From Promethearchaeota archaeon (lineage in GTDB: Archaea; Asgardarchaeota; Lokiarchaeia; Sigyniarchaeales; SOKP01): DNA of 64,000 nucleotides. Within the stretch, counting starts at the first letter, position 1. Each line of letters opens with the position of its first letter. Positions 15,903-24,507 of the stretch are shown here, piece by piece. The stretch lies in the NCBI GenBank assembly GCA_019058295.1, contig JAHPZI010000006.1, positions 1 to 64,000 on the forward strand, read 5' to 3'. A program made the translations under genes and the position numbers. Under the pieces are notes generated by a model, which did no database searches, had not been told where the DNA came from, and worked only from the letters and a program-made list of their open reading frames with translations.

Positions 15903-17267
15903 CTATGTTATTTCCCAATTACCTGGATTCATAATTCTGTTTGGATCTAAGGCAGCACGAATAGCTTTGTACAATTGTTTATAACTTGGGTCCATTTTTT
16001 CAATGATTAATTTTTGACCTGCTAATTCTGGCTTCCAAATGATTCCTCCTAAATCTAATACCAGTTTATTCGTTTCATGAAGTGCATTCCTAGCATTTTC
16101 CATATCATTGGGGTCCGCTCTATTAAATGAAAATGAGGCAGCAAACATTACGTTATGTCCTTTTCCAATTACTCTAGAAACTTGTGAAGGGGAAATACCA
16201 TATTTTCTGGAAATTTCAATTGCTTTTTCAATAGCCTCAGGAAGTTTTTCAAGGGGAAGGAAATTACCACTATATTCAAAACCACCTCCCCTTCGAGTAT
16301 CTGCTTCTGATGAGATAAATATAGGTTTTTCTAAGAAAAAATTTCTAAAGCTTCTGGGAACCTTCATATAACTACCTTTTGCCTTACGATATATACGCTT
16401 TAATATTTTTGTCTTAGTTCCTATCTCTTCTTCGGAAGTTCCAGTGATGAATGTAGCTAAGAATATATATCCCTTAATTAATTCCTCTGAGACAGCAAAA
16501 ACGATATCCTCGGCTATGTCTGTATTTGTAATTTTTGAAATAACATCCGGAATCATTTTGGGTTCTTTAAATATGCCAACAATAACTTCTCTTAAATTAT
16601 CTTTCGGATAAAGTTTAATAGCCATTTTTGTGGCAATTCCCATCGTCCCAAAAGAACTGATAAATAATCCTATAAGGTCTGGAATAGGTCCTCTCGTAAA
16701 CCAATAATCAGAGACTGCGCAAGAACCAAGTTTACATATATCTCCATTTGGCAGAACCATTTCTAATCCATTAATCATGTCTCCGTGGTTTCCATACTTA
16801 TGTGATAAAAAACCCGATCCATGAATTAATGCGTTTCCTGTAACCGTTGCTGAGGGAGGAGCATCAGGGATTGAAACTTCTAAATCAGGATAATGTTTTT
16901 CAAGATACGCAGTCAGTCTTCCAGTTGTTACTCCTGCTTCAATAAGAGCATATCGGCTTATTTCATTTATTTCAAGTATTTTATCCATTCTTTTAAGATC
17001 GATAACAATACCACCATTTACTGGAATGGTTAATCCGCTTAATGTCATCCCTCCCCCCATAGGTACAATGGGAATCCTTTCTTCATTTGCCAATCTCAAA
17101 ATCTTTTGGATTTCTTCAGCTGTTTTAGGCAATACTACGAAATCAACTGGACGAGGTAAGGAAGCACCAGAATCTTGCGAATAAATGAAAAGATCTTCTT
17201 GATTATTTGAGGCAAAATCTTTGCCTACGATATTTTCTAAATGTGTTAAAATATCACTTTTAATCAT
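15903..17267 (-). CDS. GlcD-type FAD-linked oxidase (PCMH fold), copy 2
   Basis: A 454-residue close paralogue of the gene just downstream. The whole length aligns without large gaps; shared blocks include GKDFASNNQEDLFIYSQD, PIVPMGGGMTLSGL and MNPGNWE, and stretches are nearly identical at DNA level near the 5' end (for example around 17190-17225 and 15715-15750). This indicates a tandem duplication with later divergence or partial conversion. The FAD loop residues are all kept, so both copies should be active. Differences concentrate in the middle and C-terminal cap (about residues 215-330), where substrate is bound in the family. Substrate unknown. Confidence 0.88.
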   Translation of the reverse strand: MIKSDILTHLENIVGKDFASNNQEDLFIYSQDSGASLPRPVDFVVLPKTAEEIQKILRLANEERIPIVPMGGGMTLSGLTIPVNGGIVIDLKRMDKILEINEISRYALIEAGVTTGRLTAYLEKHYPDLEVSIPDAPPSATVTGNALIHGSGFLSHKYGNHGDMINGLEMVLPNGDICKLGSCAVSDYWFTRGPIPDLIGLFISSFGTMGIATKMAIKLYPKDNLREVIVGIFKEPKMIPDVISKITNTDIAEDIVFAVSEELIKGYIFLATFITGTSEEEIGTKTKILKRIYRKAKGSYMKVPRSFRNFFLEKPIFISSEADTRRGGGFEYSGNFLPLEKLPEAIEKAIEISRKYGISPSQVSRVIGKGHNVMFAASFSFNRADPNDMENARNALHETNKLVLDLGGIIWKPELAGQKLIIEKMDPSYKQLYKAIRAALDPNRIMNPGNWEIT

Positions 17268-17367
17268 CTAAAACACATTTTATTTTTGCATTATGATAAA
17301 TTAAATCTTATTTTTAAAGTATTTATAATTAATTACAGAAGAATTTTAAGCAAATATATCAAAATTT

Positions 17368-17751
17368 CTAAATTTTATTGAGGTTTCGCGAGGCTATTAT
17401 ATTAGCATCCAAGCCTAAAACATTTTCAATTAATATATCGCCCATCTTAATCGGAGGCTGAACTTTTATTTTAGCAATTTCTTTTAAAACGTCTTTAAGT
17501 TTATCTTTAAGAATTGGCGTGTCTGTTCTTACGGGAATCAAGGGTAAAAAGCCGTTTTCCACTCTCATTGTAGTTGTAATTATTCTTTTTGGTTCGTAAT
17601 ATTCTTGTTTGGCGTATTCTAATCCTCTATTGCAAGTGTATCCTTCAAAATTTACGTTGCCGCTCTGATCTGGCGTAGCAGTTATAGTGCAGCCCGAAGG
17701 ACACACAATGCATCGTATAACTTTTACAGCACTTTGGCTACTATTAAACAT
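17368..17751 (-). CDS. DUF1667 protein, partner of the GlpA-type system
   Basis: A 127-residue protein of the DUF1667 family. CIVCPSGC at about residues 13-20 and a further Cys in GYTCNRG suit a small metal or Fe-S site; RTDTPILKDKLKDVLKEI and ENVLGLDANIIASRNL are typical of the family. In bacteria such proteins are encoded with a GlpA-like dehydrogenase and an FAD/NAD oxidoreductase, the same trio and order seen here (GlpA, oxidoreductase, DUF1667). Its exact role is not established; an electron-transfer or regulatory part is likely. It lies 19 bases downstream of the oxidoreductase gene. Confidence 0.85.
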   Translation of the reverse strand: MFNSSQSAVKVIRCIVCPSGCTITATPDQSGNVNFEGYTCNRGLEYAKQEYYEPKRIITTTMRVENGFLPLIPVRTDTPILKDKLKDVLKEIAKIKVQPPIKMGDILIENVLGLDANIIASRNLNKI

Positions 17752-17770
17752 ATTTTATATTCCTCTCAGT

Positions 17771-19072
17771 TTATTCTTCTTCAATTAATACCTCAGGACG
17801 AGGGACAACATCAATAATTAAATGCTGACAACCAGTATCTATCTGATTTTCTTCCAAATTCAATTTTATTTCAACCATTTCGCTTGGAATTACATATACT
17901 TTGTTTTTCTTGTAAATCAATTGATTATTTTCCTTATCCCTAAATTGAATCTGAATCCGCCTATCCGGATATTTCACTCGAAACGTAAACATCGTTTCTT
18001 TAGAAATATCTGACAAGTTTATTAAATCAGGCTTTATATAACCGACATTGTCTCCTGCAATACACCTGATTTGTTTTTCTCTTTTAACCTCTTTTCCATA
18101 CCGTTCATTAATATATTCAATCGCGAGGTTTCCAGCTCTTTTTGCTTCAGCAGTGACCATATCTACTAAATCATGAACTTGTAAGACATTTCCACAAGCA
18201 AAAACACCTTCGATTGTAGATTCAAGATTATTATCCACAACCGGTCCATTATTTGACGATAACTCTGCCCCAGCATTCAATGTTAACTCATTTTCTGGAA
18301 TTAATCCTACAGACAATAAGAGAGCATCGCATTCAATAAACCTATCACTTCCCACTATTCGGTCAAAATTTGTATCTACTTTTGAAATAGTTACACCTCG
18401 AATTTTCTCTTTCCCATGAATTTTTGTAACAGTATAGCCTAAGATCAGGGGAATATTGAAGTCTTCAAGGCACTGAACTTGATTTCTGATTAATCCACTC
18501 ACATATGGATTGATTTCAACTACAGCTTTTACTTCACATCCCTCCCATGTCAATCTTCTCGCCATGATCATCCCAATATCTCCGCTTCCTAATATAACGA
18601 AAGTCTTTCCTGGTAAGTATCCTTCTATATTAACAAATCTCTGGGCTTGTCCAGCAGTAAATATACCCGCGGGTCTAAATCCAGGGATATTTATAGCTCC
18701 ACGTGTTCTTTCTCTACAGCCCATAGCTAGTATTATTGCTTTTGATTCGACCATAATGAGTCCATCTTTATTATTCACAGCATAAACAGTTTTATCCTGA
18801 GTAATTTCAATTACCATCGTATCTAATAAATATGGAATTTCCAATTCGTTTACTTGATTAATAAATTTTTGAGCATATTGAGGACCAGTTAATTCTTCTC
18901 CAAATTCATGAAGTCCAAAGCCGACATGAATGCATTGCAATAAAATTCCGCCAAGTTCATAATCTCTCTCGATAATTAAAACGTCCAATCCAGCTTTCTT
19001 TACCTCGATAGCTGCCGCCATTCCAGCAGAACCGCCTCCTATAATAACCACGTCTGCTTCATATTTTTTCAT
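17771..19072 (-). CDS. FAD/NAD(P)-dependent oxidoreductase of the GlpA cluster
   Basis: A 433-residue flavoprotein. VVIIGGGSAGMAAAIEVKKA at about residues 9-28 is the FAD dinucleotide fold, FVILGSGDIGMIMARRL at about 168-184 is the second Rossmann motif (FAD/NAD-binding), and GVFACGNVLQVHDLVD at about 290-305 is the final FAD-contacting motif. The GGILLQCIHVGFGL segment after the first motif is typical of the oxidoreductases found beside GlpA and DUF1667. It likely passes electrons from the GlpA subunit to NAD or another carrier. The gene overlaps glpA by four bases, showing translational coupling, and precedes the DUF1667 gene. A polar C-terminal extension of about 100 residues follows the FAD domain. 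Confidence 0.87.
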   Translation of the reverse strand: MKKYEADVVIIGGGSAGMAAAIEVKKAGLDVLIIERDYELGGILLQCIHVGFGLHEFGEELTGPQYAQKFINQVNELEIPYLLDTMVIEITQDKTVYAVNNKDGLIMVESKAIILAMGCRERTRGAINIPGFRPAGIFTAGQAQRFVNIEGYLPGKTFVILGSGDIGMIMARRLTWEGCEVKAVVEINPYVSGLIRNQVQCLEDFNIPLILGYTVTKIHGKEKIRGVTISKVDTNFDRIVGSDRFIECDALLLSVGLIPENELTLNAGAELSSNNGPVVDNNLESTIEGVFACGNVLQVHDLVDMVTAEAKRAGNLAIEYINERYGKEVKREKQIRCIAGDNVGYIKPDLINLSDISKETMFTFRVKYPDRRIQIQFRDKENNQLIYKKNKVYVIPSEMVEIKLNLEENQIDTGCQHLIIDVVPRPEVLIEEE

Positions 19073-20541
19073 TCTGCTTCTTCGCCTCTTTTGATTTCAT
19101 TTAATAATAAATCTTTCGTGTGGCACATCAAATAATTAGTATCTTCTCCTTTTTTAGTAACTTCTTCGTAATTTATATTCAGTTCTCTCGAAAGAATTTC
19201 AATAACGCGTGGTCTACAGAAGCCTCCATCGCACCGCCCCATACCTGGTCTACATCTGAACTTAATACCGTCAACAGTTCTTGCTCCTACGGGGGCATGT
19301 ATCGCGTCTAAAATTTCTCTTTCGGGAATCATTTCGCATCTACAAATAATTTTACCCCAAGTAGGATCTTCTTGAATTTTTTGATCTAATTCTTCTTTAC
19401 TTAAGTCCTTAAATCTTTCCGGTCTAGGCCTAATTGGATTATAATCTTCCTTTACTTTCATTACCACCCCTAACAATTCAAGAAATTCTTTTACCTTTTC
19501 GGCAATAGCAAAGCAAGAAGTTAAACCAGGGGATAAAATCCCTGCAACATTAATAAATCCATAAACATCCGTGTTATCAATAATAAAATCATGAGTATCG
19601 GGTACAGCTCGTAATCCCGCAAAATTTCTAATTGAAGCTCTTAGAGGTAAATTAGGAACCAATTTTCTGGCACCTTCTAATATTTCTTTTAAACCCGCTT
19701 CAGTGGTTGAAGTATCTTCAGTATCAGTAATATTTTGAGCGTTAGGACCGACAAATGTATTGCCATGTAATGTTGGACAAACCAATATCCCTTTTGATAC
19801 AACGGTTGGGATTGGAAATAAAATCTTATTCAAATGCATAGCATTTCTGTCAAATAAAATATACTCACCTTTTCTCGGCATAATATCAAAATAATCTAAT
19901 CCCAACATTTTTGAGATATTAGCAGAGTATAATCCTGCTGCATTAATAAGATTACGACATTTGAACTCATCTCCAAAAGTTCTAACTGTAAATGTGTAAT
20001 CGGTATGTTTTATTTTTACAACCTCATGAGAGCGGAAAAATTTCACACCATTCATAGCAGCATTTTCGGCTAAAGCAAATGTTAATTCATACGGGCTTAC
20101 AAGTCCAGCCGTAGGCGCGTGCAATACAGCTACGGCATCATCAGTTAAGGAAGGCTCCATATGTTTAATTCTTTTTTTATCAAAAATAAGCTCCAGATTA
20201 GGAACACCATCTTGAATCCCCTTTTTCCTCTCATCCTCTAGATCTTTAATTTGACTATCTTCCACAGCAACTACGAATGACCCAATTCTTTGAAATGGAA
20301 AATTTAATTCGCGATAAGCTTGCGTATATAATTTATTACCATGAATGCTTAAATGTCGTTTAATATATTGTCTATCGGCGGCATAACCTGCGTGAACAAC
20401 CCCAGAATTGGCTTTTGTCGTTCCCATTGAAATATCGGCTTTTTTTTCTAATAATGCTATCTTTAAGTCGTATTTTGAAAGAGTACGAGCAATACAGCAC
20501 CCAGTAACCCCACCACCGATAATAATAACGTCATATATCAA
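19069..20541 (-). CDS. glpA: Glycerol-3-phosphate dehydrogenase-like FAD enzyme (GlpA type) with BFD-like 2Fe-2S domain
   Basis: A 490-residue flavoprotein of the DAO/GlpA family. VIIGGGVTGCCIARTLSKYD near residue 5 is the FAD fold, MGTTKANSGVVHAGY the substrate-side loop, and FAGLRAVPD a conserved later motif. The C-terminus (about 390-465) is a BFD-like 2Fe-2S domain with CRCEMIPEREI and, further on, CRPGMGRCDGGFC. This architecture is known from GlpA subunits that oxidise sn-glycerol 3-phosphate to dihydroxyacetone phosphate; 2-hydroxyglutarate oxidases share the fold. It heads a minus-strand operon with the overlapping oxidoreductase, DUF1667, two GlcD-type oxidases and a GlpC-like protein. 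In an archaeon this is notable because the membrane backbone is expected to be glycerol 1-phosphate. Confidence 0.85.
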   Translation of the reverse strand: MIYDVIIIGGGVTGCCIARTLSKYDLKIALLEKKADISMGTTKANSGVVHAGYAADRQYIKRHLSIHGNKLYTQAYRELNFPFQRIGSFVVAVEDSQIKDLEDERKKGIQDGVPNLELIFDKKRIKHMEPSLTDDAVAVLHAPTAGLVSPYELTFALAENAAMNGVKFFRSHEVVKIKHTDYTFTVRTFGDEFKCRNLINAAGLYSANISKMLGLDYFDIMPRKGEYILFDRNAMHLNKILFPIPTVVSKGILVCPTLHGNTFVGPNAQNITDTEDTSTTEAGLKEILEGARKLVPNLPLRASIRNFAGLRAVPDTHDFIIDNTDVYGFINVAGILSPGLTSCFAIAEKVKEFLELLGVVMKVKEDYNPIRPRPERFKDLSKEELDQKIQEDPTWGKIICRCEMIPEREILDAIHAPVGARTVDGIKFRCRPGMGRCDGGFCRPRVIEILSRELNINYEEVTKKGEDTNYLMCHTKDLLLNEIKRGEEAE

Positions 20542-20694
20542 ATGTATGCCACCTTTTCAATGTAACTTATCTTCAAGAATCAAATTAAATAAAACTGATT
20601 AATTTAAGTATAAATAATTTAGATCTTTTTAATATTTAATTAGAGAGAGCAGATGATATTTTCTCATTGATAAAATTTGTTTCTGCTTTTGAAG

Positions 20695-21003
20695 TTAAAG
20701 TAGAAATAAAAGCATAATCCATACAATATTGAAAACTACCATTAAAATTATTAAACCTTTTGTTATAGGGTTTAGAATTGCGTTTTTTAAAGAGTTGTTA
20801 ATTTTTAATTCGAGTTGACCCTTTAATATATTCTCAATTGAGCTAAAGTTAACTTTTGGGTACATTTTTTTCATATGGATTGATCCTAAGAAACTAGGCC
20901 TTGTTAAATTTTTGATGGAGTTATCTAATGCCTCTGAAGAAAACAGGTTTAACTTATTTTTCCCTAATTCTTCAAATTCTCTTCTAGAATCAGTTTCTTT
21001 CAT
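20695..21003 (-). CDS. Small protein with a C-terminal membrane anchor
   Basis: A 102-residue protein of unknown function. The first 78 residues are polar (KETDSRREFEELGKNKLNLF, then HMKKMYPKVNFSSIENILKG), and the last 24 form one hydrophobic helix ending at the C-terminus, so it looks tail-anchored with a cytoplasmic head. No Cys or catalytic motif is seen. It stands alone between glpA and the phosphatase gene, read in the same direction as both. Confidence 0.62.
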   Translation of the reverse strand: MKETDSRREFEELGKNKLNLFSSEALDNSIKNLTRPSFLGSIHMKKMYPKVNFSSIENILKGQLELKINNSLKNAILNPITKGLIILMVVFNIVWIMLLFLL

Positions 21004-21209
21004 TTATTTGTAATTAATAGCTTTCTTCTTATAATTTATTTATATCTAATTCTTCTTATATCTTTTTCGATTTAAAAATATAATAATAGATAATTCAGAA
21101 AGAAAAAGTGAAAGAAGAATTTTTACCAAAACGCTTTTTGAAATTATTTGATAGTTTCCTCAAGACTGTCTTCTATTATATCTTGAAAATTAGAAAAAAT
21201 GCTAAATTA

Positions 21210-22541
21210 CTATTTTGAAATTGTGATATTGTCGAATTTGTATAGATCACCAAAATCATCGGGCATACACCATGTTTCTAACGATAAAGTAGTTTTTGAT
21301 ACTTCTTTTTTAACATCAACTATGACAAAATTATACGCTTTTTTAATTTTTGCAATGAATGGCTGTTGAGGAAATGTATATAAGGGTGCACCTGCCCCTC
21401 CGGCAGTTATATAGACCGAATTATTAAGATTTGTGTAATTATAAAGTTCTGAACCATCATATTCAAAATTAGTTGAATTAGTCATGGGATAACTTCGCTC
21501 GTAATGATGATCATGTCCACAAAATATAAGAGACACATTATATTTATCAATCAATGGTTTCCAGTTTTCTCTAAAATAGACATGTGTCCTAGCATCATGT
21601 AATAAAGGATGATGCAAAAACACAAAGTTAACCAAATTTTCTTGAGAGAATTGAATTAATGTCTGATTTAGCCACTCCGTTTGAGGAGCATAATCATGAG
21701 CATATGGGCTGCTAACAAGAATTATGAAACCTATGTCCATATAACTAAAAGAATAATAACGGCTATCAAAAGTTAAATTACTGCGCATGGGTAAATTATC
21801 ATACATTTTCATATCTGCAGATTGCCCCAACTCATGATTTCCTTCAACATAAATTCCTTGCTTATTTAAATTTAAACATTCAGTATCATTAAAATAATCA
21901 TTCCATTGATATTGGTTTAGTCCATCATATACCATATCGCCAGTATGAACCGTGAATTGTATTTTATCATTAAAATTCGCCATTATTTTCTCTGCAAGAT
22001 TCTTTCTTTCATCTCTTTGAGTTTTGCCATTACTTTCAGTTCTGCTATCACCATAAACTAAGAAACTAAAATGATCTGTGTTAGTCGGCATAGTAGTAAA
22101 ATTTAATATTTCTCTTTTGTTATATGGATCTGACCTAATTTGATAAAAGTATGTTTTATTAGGAAGTAAATCTACTAATTCTGCGGTATAAACAAATGTA
22201 GAAGAAATATTTTTAGAATTTGGTTTAACTATGATATTATTAGACAAATCTTCATTAGTGGAATAAATAACTAAAGGATAACTAGCTTTTAATCCTGTAA
22301 ACCAAGATATTACCACAGAATCATTAAAATTATGAATGAACGTTAACCTTATTCCATCTGGTTTATTATATTGGTAGGTAATTGGTAATGGGACATCTAA
22401 ATACTCTTTATCAGAATCAGATTCAGTGCTATCTTCATTTATTAATACAATAAATTGTAGTGATATCAGAATTATTAAAAAAAAGATAATACAAATAATA
22501 TAAGTATTTTCATTATTTACTGTTTTTTTTAATCTGTTCAT
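21210..22541 (-). CDS. Exported purple-acid-phosphatase-like metallophosphoesterase
   Basis: A 443-residue ectoenzyme. Residues about 14-33 are a signal anchor. A fibronectin-like N-domain (about 60-155, with SWFTGLKASYPLVIYS and LPNKTYFYQIRS) precedes a calcineurin-type catalytic domain with all metal motifs: YGDSR, HTGDMVYDG, VEGNHELG, FLHHPL and CGHDHHYERSYP, followed by GGAGAPLY. This domain order is that of purple acid phosphatases, which hydrolyse phosphate esters outside the cell with a two-metal centre. Many N-x-S/T sites (for example NDSVV, NKTYF, NSTNF) would suit archaeal N-glycosylation. It is separated by over 200 bases from its neighbours and is probably transcribed alone, perhaps for phosphate scavenging. 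Confidence 0.85.
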   Translation of the reverse strand: MNRLKKTVNNENTYIICIIFFLIILISLQFIVLINEDSTESDSDKEYLDVPLPITYQYNKPDGIRLTFIHNFNDSVVISWFTGLKASYPLVIYSTNEDLSNNIIVKPNSKNISSTFVYTAELVDLLPNKTYFYQIRSDPYNKREILNFTTMPTNTDHFSFLVYGDSRTESNGKTQRDERKNLAEKIMANFNDKIQFTVHTGDMVYDGLNQYQWNDYFNDTECLNLNKQGIYVEGNHELGQSADMKMYDNLPMRSNLTFDSRYYSFSYMDIGFIILVSSPYAHDYAPQTEWLNQTLIQFSQENLVNFVFLHHPLLHDARTHVYFRENWKPLIDKYNVSLIFCGHDHHYERSYPMTNSTNFEYDGSELYNYTNLNNSVYITAGGAGAPLYTFPQQPFIAKIKKAYNFVIVDVKKEVSKTTLSLETWCMPDDFGDLYKFDNITISK

Positions 22542-23086
22542 ATTTTTGCAAATTTATTGATATATATTATTTATTTCATAGAATTAGTTGATTATTAAAT
22601 TAGATATTATTATTTAAAAGTGTTTACTAATAAATAACGACCATATTTAGATTATATAATAATGCGTGAATATTTTGATATGGAAACTGAAATGACTGGT
22701 ATGAGATACCCAATAATTATGGGAGCTTATGCAGGAATTTGAAAAATTATAAGAAAAGTATGGATTTGAACTTAAAAAATTTAAATTTTTATAACTAATA
22801 ACAAACAATTATATTAATCAAGATTTTTTTTATAATCATGGAAAGTTTACAGTTCCAATTTCACGAATAATGTGGGAAAGGAATGGGAAAAAGATGTTTG
22901 TTCCTTAACAAATAACATCAAAAAAACAAACACTTTTAAATATTAAAATGGTTTATAATTGTAATAATTAATAAAGATTATTGAGATAGAAAAAAATACT
23001 ATCGTAAATAAAAAATAGTTGATTAAAAAAAAGAAAATAAAGTAGTATTTTGATCAATAACGAACAACCGATAAAGTGAAAATAAA
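22542..23086. other. Long intergenic region upstream of TFB
   Basis: About 545 AT-rich bases between divergent genes. It contains the remnant-like frames described separately at 22662-22908 and, after 22960, only A-rich sequence that should hold the TFB promoter. No RNA gene or repeat is evident. Confidence 0.5.
22662..22908 (+). pseudogene. Possible decayed gene
   Basis: An ATG at 22662 opens 26 codons beginning MREYFDMETEMTGM, with a protein-like composition, ending in TGA at 22742. Continuing in the next frame from 22729 gives MQEFEKL, a TAA, EKYGFELKKFKFL, a TAA, and then, after a low-complexity stretch, NHGKFTVPISRIMWERNGKK to a TAA at 22908. Protein-like segments broken by one frameshift and two stops suggest a small gene in decay. 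I do not recognise the family, and chance in AT-rich DNA is not excluded. Confidence 0.3.
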
Positions 23087-23995
23087 ATGAGTTATAAAGA
23101 TCGTTTACGTTCCAAAAAAGTGGAACCCGACGTTGAGCAATGTTGCGAGAATCCTTGTATCGAAAGTCGAGAAGGGGATAATGTTTGTTTAAGTTGTGGA
23201 ATGATTATTGGACGTAATCTAGTTGGAAATGAAAGACGAGCTTATACTGTTGAAGAAGTAAATAAGCGAAGACGCACAGAGCCACGCTGGAGAGAATTTG
23301 GACCCCGCACGATGCTTCCGAACAGCAAGATCGACAGCAAAGGGCGTCTTATTGGTGCTAAAGGTAAGACATTGTTTTCTAGACTATCGAAGATTCAGAA
23401 TTCTTTAATTTCTAGTATTGAAAGAAATTTCTGGGAAGCAAAACCTAAGCTTAAAATGCTCACAACCAAAATGAACATACCCGACTACATCAAGGAAACT
23501 GCGTGGAAAATTTACTCAGTTGTAGCCAGGAAAAAACTCACAATGGGTAGATCTATTGATGGTTTTATTGCGGCTTCCTTATACGCTGCTATCAGGGTAC
23601 ACGAGTTTCCGAGATTACTCGAAGAAGTATGTGAAGCTTCTATGACTCCCAGAAGAACGGTACACCGCTCTTTAGGTATGATCGTAAAAGAAGTATTGGG
23701 TGAATTAGGGTTAAAATACAAACCTATTACAGCAGAACAACTCGTATTTCGATTTGGAAACGATTTAGGGCTACCGATGAAAACTCAAAAGAAGGCAATT
23801 AACATGTTAGTTCAGGCCTCCAAAAACGGTCTTTTGAGAACAGGAAAAGATCCAAAAGGTTTAGCAGCTAGCGTGATTTATATGGCTGCAAAAGCTTCCA
23901 ATTGTCGTAAAACCCAAGCAGAAGTAAGTGAAATAGCAAAGGTCACAGAAGTAACTTTAAGATCTCGTTCTAAGCAAATAAGGAATAAGCTTTAA
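23087..23995 (+). CDS. tfb: Transcription initiation factor B (TFIIB homologue)
   Basis: A 302-residue TFB that bridges TBP-bound promoters and RNA polymerase. The N-terminus is a zinc ribbon with Cys at 19/20, 24, 34 and 37; the spacing of the first pair (CCENPC) is unlike the usual CxxC. The B-reader/linker region is basic (NKRRRTEPRWREFGPRTMLP). Two cyclin-like repeats follow, about residues 105-195 (with GRSIDGFIAASLYAAIR) and 205-300 (with PKGLAASVIYMAAKA), and the C-terminal helix-turn-helix (TQAEVSEIAKVTEVTLRSR) is the BRE-binding part. Its codons look richer in G and C than its flanks, as in highly expressed genes. It is transcribed alone. Asgard genomes usually encode several TFBs, so this may be a specialised copy. 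Confidence 0.93.
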   Translation: MSYKDRLRSKKVEPDVEQCCENPCIESREGDNVCLSCGMIIGRNLVGNERRAYTVEEVNKRRRTEPRWREFGPRTMLPNSKIDSKGRLIGAKGKTLFSRLSKIQNSLISSIERNFWEAKPKLKMLTTKMNIPDYIKETAWKIYSVVARKKLTMGRSIDGFIAASLYAAIRVHEFPRLLEEVCEASMTPRRTVHRSLGMIVKEVLGELGLKYKPITAEQLVFRFGNDLGLPMKTQKKAINMLVQASKNGLLRTGKDPKGLAASVIYMAAKASNCRKTQAEVSEIAKVTEVTLRSRSKQIRNKL

Positions 23996-24110
23996 AATAA
24001 GACTTACTAAATCTTGGAACAAACGATAATTATCTAAAAGGCTTTTTAATTTTTTTAATATTTCTTTCTAAAAAATGAGAGATTCTATTTCAAAATTTGA
24101 GCGAATCTCA

Positions 24111-24458
24111 TTATTTGTTATATTCTAGAACCTTTAAAGCAAATCGACTTGAAACTGTAGCAGGGCCACCCCCCATTTCAATACCAACTTCTATTGCTTC
24201 TAAAATTTCTTCATTAGTTGATCCTGAGTTTAATGCTTCATTAATATGCCATTGAATGCAAGATTTGCAATTTATAACAATAGAAATACCGATAGCGATT
24301 AATTCTTTATATTTTTTTTTGAGATGACCATCGGAGTATGTTTTTTGTTCTAAATCTACAAAAGATCTATAAACATCTGAATTTTTTAAAAAGAAATTAT
24401 GTGCATTCTTCCTTTCCTTAATTATATCCTCGATTTTTTCTTTATCCCTATCAACCAT
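24111..24458 (-). CDS. Carboxymuconolactone decarboxylase / AhpD-like protein
   Basis: A small helical protein of about 115 residues from the CMD/AhpD family. The redox motif CKSCIQWHINEAL carries the CxxC and the His of AhpD-like proteins, followed by GSTNEEILEAIEVGIEMGGG, the conserved helix after the active site. Such proteins act as thiol peroxidase partners or in stress responses. I start at the ATG at 24458 (MVDRDKEKIE) instead of a TTG three codons earlier. It is divergent from the following coiled-coil gene, sharing a short promoter region of about 50 bases. Confidence 0.82.
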   Translation of the reverse strand: MVDRDKEKIEDIIKERKNAHNFFLKNSDVYRSFVDLEQKTYSDGHLKKKYKELIAIGISIVINCKSCIQWHINEALNSGSTNEEILEAIEVGIEMGGGPATVSSRFALKVLEYNK

Positions 24459-24507
24459 AATTATCAATTATAATTTTATTAAATTATAAAATTTTATTGA
24501 GTGAAAA

